DNA of 12,282 nt from DATJQF01 sp035505995 (GTDB taxonomy: Bacteria; Bacteroidota; Bacteroidia; Bacteroidales; FEN-979): assembly GCA_035505995.1 (NCBI GenBank), contig DATJQF010000195.1:1-12282 (forward strand), given 5' to 3'. Position 1 is the first letter of the stretch. Every line of letters begins with the position of its first letter. The notes beneath the pieces were generated by a model, which saw only the letters and a program-made list of their open reading frames with translations, did no database searches and was not told where the DNA came from. This document shows, piece after piece, positions 7,333 through 12,282 of the stretch. Both the position numbers and the translations under genes were made by a program.

Positions 7333-8844
7333 CTACCTGTGGTGGCCTCCACCGCCTCCACCGCCGCCTCCGCCGGAGTATCCTCCACCGCCGCCTCCGC
7401 CGGAATGTCCGCCACCGGAATATCCGCCGCCTCCGCCCGAATGTCCTCCTCCGGAATATCCTCCTCCGCTTCTGGAAGGAGAGGAATACCCCGGGGAAGA
7501 GTAGGACCTGGAAGGTGAGGAATAAGCGGGGGAAGAATAATAGGATCTCGACGGAGAGCTGTAGGTACGGGAATTATTGGAAGGGGCCGTGTTGCTCCGC
7601 GGATAGGACCTGTTCTGCGGCTGCACGGTGCCGGGACGCACATTTCCCGGCTGGGTATAGGTACGGTTCTGGTTGGCGGGCCGGGCCGTGTTCACATTTC
7701 CCTGGACCCTCGGGTTGAGGTATTCCTGGCTCGATTTAGCCTGGCGGTAGGCCGGGGGTGAATACACCTGGGTTTCTCCGCCACGGGAGTTCGGATTGGA
7801 GTATCCGGGACGGACATACCTCGGAGCGGGGGTTCTTCCCTGACCCGTAGCATTGTTTGCCGGACGCTGGTAAGTTCCTGCCGGTGCGGTGCGACTCCGC
7901 GTATAATTATATTTCTGCTGGTCGGGAGGCAGCCTTTTTTCCCCGGCACTTTTAGGATCAACGGTCGACCTTTGTACGGGACTGGGCTGCCGCTGGGGCT
8001 GCACTTGTCCGTCGGTCCGCGGTGGTGTGCCGTTGTTATTATCAGCATGTACGGCAGTCGCGGTCTGGCCGGCTGGTCTCACTTTCGGGTCGGTACCGCC
8101 GTTCTTTTTCGGATCGACGGGGACTGTTCCGGAAGAACCCGGATTGTTATTGACAGAGGAACGCGAATTATCATTTGCCGTAACCGGGGCTCCACCGCCG
8201 CCATTATTCTCCCTTTGGCCGGTCCCGTTGTTATCATTAAGCGTCCTGCGCGGGCCGTAATAGGAACTTGCGTAATAGGGGTACTGGTAATAAGGATAAT
8301 AGGGGTAATACGGGTAATAACCGTACCAGTAATCCCAGGGATAATAATACCAGGGAGAGTACCATCCCCAGTAAGGATAGTACCCATAGTAAGGATATCC
8401 CCATCCATAACCGAAACCGAAGGAGAATGAAGCGCCCCAGTAATTATCGCAGCAGCAGCAATTCGATCCGGATCCATAATAATTATTATCACCCCCGTAT
8501 GACTGATTCTGCTGGGTGCTGTCGGGGGTTGTATAAATATCATCGAAATAGGTGGCATTGGGCGCCGGATGATCAAACCGCTTGATCCGCGCGGAATAAT
8601 CATTGTAGTCGTCATACCAGCCTCCGGAAGAAGCGCCGGCAACGGGTGCGGCAGTGGTGTCCACCACCGCCACATCCTTTGGCGCCGAGAGATCTACATT
8701 CTGAGATACGGGCTGAGACGCATCCTTTACCTTTCCCGGCTTCTGATAATAGACATCATCATTGCTGGTCGTGGCATTTTTTTGCGTGGTGCAACCGGCG
8801 GTCAAAAAGATAACCAGGCCGGCTAAAAGCATTATTTTTTTCAT
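7333..8844 (-). CDS. Low-complexity lipoprotein rich in Tyr/Trp, Cys4 and poly-Gly
   Basis: No named family is recognised with confidence. The product has 503 residues from the ATG at 8844. That start is preferred over the in-frame ATG at 8889 because a perfect AGGAGG lies 7 bases upstream and the product then begins with a standard lipoprotein signal, MKKIMLLAGLVIFLTAGC (Cys18 lipidated). Residues 19-125 are polar and Asp-rich. Residues 129-132 are four consecutive cysteines. Residues about 136-196 are almost entirely Tyr, Trp, Pro and Gly, including PYY repeats. Residues about 200-427 are Asn/Pro/Arg/Ser-rich and look disordered. Residues about 428-459 hold Ser-Pro-Ser-Arg-Tyr repeats, and 460-503 are nearly all Gly with a few Tyr, Ser and His. 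The residues after Cys18 (TTQKN) lack the acidic surface-export signal I know from Bacteroidota lipoproteins, so it may face the periplasm. It heads the transcript of the FadL-like gene. Confidence 0.85.
   Translation of the reverse strand: MKKIMLLAGLVIFLTAGCTTQKNATTSNDDVYYQKPGKVKDASQPVSQNVDLSAPKDVAVVDTTAAPVAGASSGGWYDDYNDYSARIKRFDHPAPNATYFDDIYTTPDSTQQNQSYGGDNNYYGSGSNCCCCDNYWGASFSFGFGYGWGYPYYGYYPYWGWYSPWYYYPWDYWYGYYPYYPYYPYYQYPYYASSYYGPRRTLNDNNGTGQRENNGGGGAPVTANDNSRSSVNNNPGSSGTVPVDPKKNGGTDPKVRPAGQTATAVHADNNNGTPPRTDGQVQPQRQPSPVQRSTVDPKSAGEKRLPPDQQKYNYTRSRTAPAGTYQRPANNATGQGRTPAPRYVRPGYSNPNSRGGETQVYSPPAYRQAKSSQEYLNPRVQGNVNTARPANQNRTYTQPGNVRPGTVQPQNRSYPRSNTAPSNNSRTYSSPSRSYYSSPAYSSPSRSYSSPGYSSPSRSGGGYSGGGHSGGGGGYSGGGHSGGGGGGGYSGGGGGGGGGGHHR
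7336..7467 (-). repeat. Glycine-codon tandem repeats encoding the GGGYS/GGGHS tail
   Basis: These bases encode the last 44 residues of the lipoprotein, with repeated GGGYS, GGGHS and pure Gly runs ending in HHR. On the + strand the repeat appears as runs of CCNCCNCC-type triplets. The repeats are in frame, so gain or loss of units would change the length of the tail rather than break the gene. Confidence 0.8.
8287..8313 (-). repeat. 9-base tandem repeat encoding Pro-Tyr-Tyr units
   Basis: Three adjacent imperfect 9-base units encode PYYPYYPYY (residues 178-186 of the lipoprotein), inside a longer Tyr/Trp/Pro block at 8257-8439. On the + strand they read as variants of TAATANGGG. This is coding low complexity, not an operator. 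Confidence 0.7.
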
Positions 8845-8851
8845 GATGTTG

Positions 8852-8857
8852 CCTCCT
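8852..8857 (-). promoter_or_regulatory. Strong Shine-Dalgarno deciding the lipoprotein start
   Basis: CCTCCT on the + strand is AGGAGG on the coding strand, 7 bases before the ATG at 8844. Strong Shine-Dalgarno sites are not the rule in Bacteroidota, so this one is notable and fixes the start at 8844 rather than 8889. Confidence 0.7.
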
Positions 8858-8888
8858 GTGGAGAGAGTTTGTAAGGGACGGTCAATCA

Positions 8889-8915
8889 TTGGGTTTATGT
8901 TTTTTTATACTTTTG
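8889..8915 (+). promoter_or_regulatory. Candidate Bacteroidota promoter for proS
   Basis: TACTTTTG at 8908-8915 matches the -7 consensus TAnnTTTG. A TTG at 8889-8891 lies 16 bases upstream, a little closer than the usual -33 spacing. Transcription would begin near 8922, leaving a leader of about 45 bases before the proS ATG at 8966. The box is in the 121-base divergent gap. No equally good box is visible for the lipoprotein gene on the other strand. Confidence 0.45.
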
Positions 8916-8965
8916 CGATGGAAATAACGGGCAAAAAAATAGCAAATATCATACCACAATAGAGC

Positions 8966-10441
8966 ATGGCCAAAGATTTTGCATCAAAGGAAGAAAATTA
9001 TTCGCAATGGTATAACGATCTGGTTATCAAAGCGGATCTTGCCGAGAATTCGGCCGTGCGGGGCTGCATGGTGATCAAGCCGCACGGGTATGCGATATGG
9101 GAGAGGATCCAGTCGACCCTCGACCGGAAATTCAAGGAAACGGGTCATGTGAATGCCTATTTTCCCCTTTTCATCCCTAAAAGTTTTTTCTCGCGCGAAG
9201 CCAGTCATGTGGAAGGCTTCGCCAAAGAATGTGCCGTGGTCACCCACTACCGGCTGAAAAATGACCCGGAGGGTAAAGGAGTGGTGGTGGATGAATCGGC
9301 CAGGCTGGAGGAGGAGCTGGTGATCCGCCCCACTTCCGAGACGATCATCTGGAATTCTTACCGGGATTGGATCAAATCGTACCGGGACCTTCCCATCCTC
9401 ATCAACCAGTGGGCGAATGTGGTGCGTTGGGAGATGAGGACCCGGCTGTTCCTGAGGACCGCAGAATTCCTCTGGCAGGAAGGTCATACCGCCCATGCCA
9501 CGAAGGAGGAAGCTATCCTGGAAGCCTCGACCATGCTGGGAGTGTATGCCGATTTTGCCGAGAACTGGATGGCCATCCCGGTATTGACGGGAACCAAAAG
9601 TCCGAACGAGCGGTTTGCCGGTGCGCTGGAGACTTACGCCATTGAAGCGTTGATGCAGGATGGAAAAGCCCTGCAATGCGGTACGTCCCACTTTCTCGGG
9701 CAGAATTTTGCAAAGGCCTTTGATGTGAAATTCCTGAACCGGGACAACCAGCTGGATTACGTCTGGGCCACTTCCTGGGGAGTTTCCACCCGGCTGATGG
9801 GTGCGCTGATCATGGCCCATTCCGATAACAACGGGCTGGTCCTGCCTCCCAGGCTGGCCCCCGTACAGGTTGTCATCGTCCCGGTTTTCAAAACCGCGGA
9901 ACAGCTGGCCCTGGTCACGGAAAAGGTACAGCCTATTCTCAGATCCCTGGAATCCAGGAATATCTCGGTAAAGTATGACAACCGGGAGACCCATACCCCG
10001 GGGTGGAAATTCTCCGAGCATGAATTCAAGGGGGTGCCGGTGAGGATCACGATCGGTCCGAGGGACCTTGAGCACGGGACCGTGGAGATCGCCCGGCGGG
10101 ATACCCTGGAAAAAGAAACCCTGCGGCTGACCGACCTGGAAAATAAAGTCGTCCACCTGCTGGACCAGATCCAGCAAAATCTCTTTGAGAAGGCGCTGGC
10201 CTTCCGGGAGAATAATACCTTCTATGCGAATACGTGGAAGGAGTTCACGGATATCCTCGATTCGAAGGGCGGATTCATCTATGCCCACTGGGACGGAACG
10301 TCAGAAACCGAAGAGAAGATCAAGGCGGAGACCAAGGCGACCATCCGGGTGATCCCGCTGAATAACCCGGTCGAGAACGGAAAATGCATTCTTACCGGGA
10401 AGCCTTCCCAGGGCCGGGTCGTATTTGCCAGAGCTTACTGA
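8966..10441 (+). CDS. proS: Prolyl-tRNA synthetase, short archaeal/eukaryotic-type
   Basis: ProRS charges tRNA-Pro with proline in the cytoplasm. This 491-residue protein is the short class IIa form without the bacterial INS editing insert. Motif 1 lies around NAYFPLFIP (63-71). Motif 2 covers RPTSET (121-126) through RWEMRTRLFLRTAEFLWQEG (154-173). Motif 3 covers MGALIMAHSDNNGLVLPPR (278-296). The HGTP anticodon-binding domain starts near 300, and the C-terminal domain ends in the characteristic Tyr491 (VVFARAY). The C-terminal zinc site of archaeal-type enzymes appears degraded: Asp443, Val462 and Thr477 stand where I expect cysteines, and only Cys474 remains. The start is the ATG at 8966. 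Its stop abuts the stop of the head-GIN gene with no spacer. Confidence 0.97.
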   Translation: MAKDFASKEENYSQWYNDLVIKADLAENSAVRGCMVIKPHGYAIWERIQSTLDRKFKETGHVNAYFPLFIPKSFFSREASHVEGFAKECAVVTHYRLKNDPEGKGVVVDESARLEEELVIRPTSETIIWNSYRDWIKSYRDLPILINQWANVVRWEMRTRLFLRTAEFLWQEGHTAHATKEEAILEASTMLGVYADFAENWMAIPVLTGTKSPNERFAGALETYAIEALMQDGKALQCGTSHFLGQNFAKAFDVKFLNRDNQLDYVWATSWGVSTRLMGALIMAHSDNNGLVLPPRLAPVQVVIVPVFKTAEQLALVTEKVQPILRSLESRNISVKYDNRETHTPGWKFSEHEFKGVPVRITIGPRDLEHGTVEIARRDTLEKETLRLTDLENKVVHLLDQIQQNLFEKALAFRENNTFYANTWKEFTDILDSKGGFIYAHWDGTSETEEKIKAETKATIRVIPLNNPVENGKCILTGKPSQGRVVFARAY

Positions 10442-11209
10442 TTACAAAGGGATCACCTGACCGGTGCCGTTGATGTGCGTAACCAGGGCCGCCGGATTCC
10501 CCCCGTAGTAAATGTTCCCGATGGATTGGATCGTCGCTTCCAGGTACTGGCTGGCATTGACATAGCAGTCGTTGGATCCGCTGTTCTTGGCAAAGGTATA
10601 TCCGGATTTCAGGTCGTCGGCCCGGATCAGGCCGTAGTCCTTGGAATAAATGGAGTTGATGGTACAGAACCCATGCAGGATGATGGTGGCCGTGCCCTGC
10701 TGAAGGGTAAAATAGCCCTGCGGGATGCGCACCGTCAGCTCGATCGTTCCGCAGCCTCCCCACGCTTCGACTTTAAGGGAATCGGAATGCAGCGTATCCT
10801 GGCTGGTGATATTTCCCGACGCATTGTAATAAATATGCAGGAGGTTCCTGACCGAGATATGAACGTTGATCGGTTTGTTATAATCGCGGAGCCAGTTGCA
10901 CTTGTTGTTGTTCCCGATAAACAGTTCCCGGCCCGCGAGCGTGGTGGAAATGCCCCCGATGATATTCTTTCCGGCTTCCACCACGACTTTTTCTACCGAA
11001 TCCTGGGTGATCAGCAGGTTCACATAATCGGTGACATGAATGCTGTCGAACCCCGAGATGCCGCGGTCTTCCGTGACAATGGGCCCGGTATTGGTCAGGC
11101 ATTCCCCTCCCGACTTGGTGCAGCCGTCATACACCAGTATGGCCAGGAGCAGGGCCGGCAGGATCCAGGCCAGGGCCGGCGCGATTTTATTTGATCGTTT
11201 TTCTTCCAT
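10442..11209 (-). CDS. Head-GIN domain (DUF2807) exported protein
   Basis: The 255-residue product begins with a short basic stretch and a hydrophobic segment at about 9-27, followed by Cys30. The tripeptide before it (YDG) is a poor lipobox, so it may be a lipoprotein or an uncleaved membrane-anchored protein. From about residue 52, SGFDSIHVTDYVNLLITQ starts the beta-helical head-GIN domain. It continues with VVVEAGKNIIGGISTTL and glycine- and asparagine-rich short strands to the C-terminus. The domain is widespread in exported Bacteroidota proteins and is thought to be adhesive or to bind glycans or lipids; no specific role is proven. The ATG at 11209 overlaps the 3' end of the PagL-like gene by 23 bases, which points to translational coupling. 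I recall the same two genes side by side in Flavobacteriia. Confidence 0.88.
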   Translation of the reverse strand: MEEKRSNKIAPALAWILPALLLAILVYDGCTKSGGECLTNTGPIVTEDRGISGFDSIHVTDYVNLLITQDSVEKVVVEAGKNIIGGISTTLAGRELFIGNNNKCNWLRDYNKPINVHISVRNLLHIYYNASGNITSQDTLHSDSLKVEAWGGCGTIELTVRIPQGYFTLQQGTATIILHGFCTINSIYSKDYGLIRADDLKSGYTFAKNSGSNDCYVNASQYLEATIQSIGNIYYGGNPAALVTHINGTGQVIPL

Positions 11210-12281
11210 AATAGGTGTTGAACCGGTAACCCAATCCCCAGCCGATATAATCGGCGCGTCCCCAATGGACTTTCAGCATAACGCTGGCAAAAAAATTCTT
11301 CAGAAAATCGTACTGGAGGGCCAGCTTTTCGTAAAAGGGCCCGTTGCTCTTTTCCGCCCCGCCCAGGTAATACCCGATATTGAGAAAAACCCCCAGCCGC
11401 GACATCACGAGCTCGTAGGCCGCATTGATGCCGGGCCGCAGGATCTTCAGCTTGTTGGTGACCGTGTCCCCCTGCGCCTCCAGGATCGTGATATGGGACG
11501 GGTCGTAGGAAAGGTCGAATCCGAAACCGAATTTGCTTTTCCGGCTGACCGGGAACAGGGTATTCTCATAAATATGATACACGATGAAATTCTTCCCGTA
11601 TTCCGCCTGCATGTTCTTGTACCCGAGGGCGAGGCCGAAATAAAAATCGATCCGGTGGCGGATGATGGCCTCGAAAGGCTCGGTGGGAGGATAGACGTGG
11701 TCGCTGATTTTCCTGTTTTCCCTGACCAGGCGGTACGCCAGTCCTACATTGGCCATCGGGAGATTGAGACCATAGTTCGGCGTCTTCAGCGAACCGTTCG
11801 AAAAGTGCTGGAGGGTGATCCCGGCCGACAATGTCAGCCGGTAGCTGAGCCGGTACCGTGCTTCCAGCATGATATTCACCGCGGCGTTGAAATGGGAGCC
11901 GATGGCGATATCCTGGTAGTTCAGGGTCCGGTCGAATTTTTTCGTCAGGTAGCCGACACCGAGTCCGAAACGGAACCCCAGCATGAAATTCCCGGAACGG
12001 ACCAGCGGGAAGTTAATGAACGGGAACAAGGCATAAGCATCCCCGAGAATGGGGGATTTCCCGAGAGGGGAATAGAGAAGACTGACGCCGATCTGGGGAT
12101 ACGCGAAATAGCGTTCCCATTTCATTTTCCCGTAGGTTTCCTGCTGCAGGTTGATCTCAAAAGCCGGCAGGTGGCTGTTGAACAGCTCCAGCTCCAGGTG
12201 ATGGGCGTAGATGAAGCCGTAATAGAACTTGCCTTCCACCATCATGTTGGAGGTGAACAAGGGGTGGCCCTGGGAGAAGGA
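11187..12281 (-). CDS. PagL-like acyloxyacyl hydrolase (lipid A 3-O-deacylase), 5' end outside window
   Basis: This is the C-terminal 364 or so residues of an outer membrane beta-barrel of the lipid A deacylase PagL / acyloxyacyl hydrolase family. Such enzymes remove an ester-linked acyl chain from lipid A in the outer leaflet. The frame is open to the right edge, where the residues read SFSQGHPLFTSN; FSQ looks like the end of a signal peptide, so only the signal is missing. A TTG at 12260 is in frame but is unlikely to be the start. The catalytic signature HFSNGS is encoded near 11790-11807, giving the His-x-Ser pair; PNYGLN follows. Strands rich in Tyr, Phe and Gly continue to the C-terminal GWGLGYRFN. 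The residue 12 after the Ser is Asn rather than the Glu I recall for the P. aeruginosa enzyme, so activity is likely but not certain. It probably forms an operon with the head-GIN gene. Confidence 0.88.
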   Translation of the reverse strand, partial: SFSQGHPLFTSNMMVEGKFYYGFIYAHHLELELFNSHLPAFEINLQQETYGKMKWERYFAYPQIGVSLLYSPLGKSPILGDAYALFPFINFPLVRSGNFMLGFRFGLGVGYLTKKFDRTLNYQDIAIGSHFNAAVNIMLEARYRLSYRLTLSAGITLQHFSNGSLKTPNYGLNLPMANVGLAYRLVRENRKISDHVYPPTEPFEAIIRHRIDFYFGLALGYKNMQAEYGKNFIVYHIYENTLFPVSRKSKFGFGFDLSYDPSHITILEAQGDTVTNKLKILRPGINAAYELVMSRLGVFLNIGYYLGGAEKSNGPFYEKLALQYDFLKNFFASVMLKVHWGRADYIGWGLGYRFNTYYGRKTIK

Positions 12282-12282
12282 G

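Noticed and set aside
7336..7560. Repeated short motifs that resemble a CRISPR-like or satellite array
   Set aside because: The repeats keep the reading frame of the lipoprotein and have no unique spacers of constant size.
8845..8889. 15-residue extension of the lipoprotein from an ATG at 8889
   Set aside because: It would bury the lipoprotein signal peptide and ignore the AGGAGG at 8852-8857.
8984..10288. Long open frame (434 codons) on the - strand opposite proS
   Set aside because: It is fully antisense to an unmistakable ProRS, has no recognisable domain, and its Pro/Gly/Arg-rich composition is that of a shadow frame.
10475..11194. + strand frame of 239 codons opposite the head-GIN gene
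   Set aside because: The - strand frame has a signal segment and the head-GIN pattern; the + frame shows no domain.
1..12282. A defence system, biosynthetic cluster, secretion system or mobile element
   Set aside because: No nuclease, toxin, transposase, integrase, polyketide/peptide synthetase or secretion ATPase is present; the genes are housekeeping or general envelope functions.

Overview
The window looks like an ordinary chromosomal stretch of a Bacteroidota bacterium (Bacteroidales-like; genus not resolvable). The reasons are a Gram-negative lipid A gene (lpxK), a FadL/OmpP1-type outer membrane protein of the Bacteroidota style next to a short archaeal-type proS, a Nif3 plus C4 zinc-ribbon gene pair, a head-GIN (DUF2807) protein beside an acyloxyacyl hydrolase, and promoter-like TAnnTTTG boxes. 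I see no tRNA, rRNA, CRISPR array, insertion sequence, integrase or phage gene. Coding density is very high, and no stretch of 300 bases lacks a gene.

Layout. Left edge: the 3' part of a small membrane protein gene (+) converges on lpxK (-), with 5 bases between them. Then comes a stand-alone response-regulator receiver (-), and a 167-base divergent gap. Next is a + strand operon: a Nif3-family protein (2164-3258), a lysine-tailed coiled-coil zinc-ribbon protein (3270-4283) and an exported TPR protein (4283-5827). The last of these overlaps the end of the FadL-like gene (-) by 4 bases. The FadL-like gene follows, 48 bases downstream, a gene for a large low-complexity lipoprotein (7333-8844, -). 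A 121-base divergent gap separates that from proS (+). proS ends exactly where a head-GIN gene (-) ends, and the head-GIN start overlaps the end of a PagL-like lipid A deacylase gene (-) that runs off the right edge.

How the genes fit together. Several products act at the cell envelope. LpxK phosphorylates the lipid A precursor, and the PagL-like enzyme would trim acyl chains from lipid A in the outer membrane. The FadL-like barrel, the aromatic/glycine-rich lipoprotein, the head-GIN protein and the TPR protein are all predicted to be exported. ProS, the Nif3 protein, the zinc-ribbon protein and the receiver are cytoplasmic.

I did not find a convincing undescribed multi-gene system. The most unusual items are the aromatic/Cys4/poly-glycine lipoprotein paired with the FadL-like barrel, a receiver that has lost two of its five conserved residues, the overlapping head-GIN/deacylase pair, the H1-like tail on the zinc-ribbon protein, and three convergent gene junctions with almost no room for terminators.
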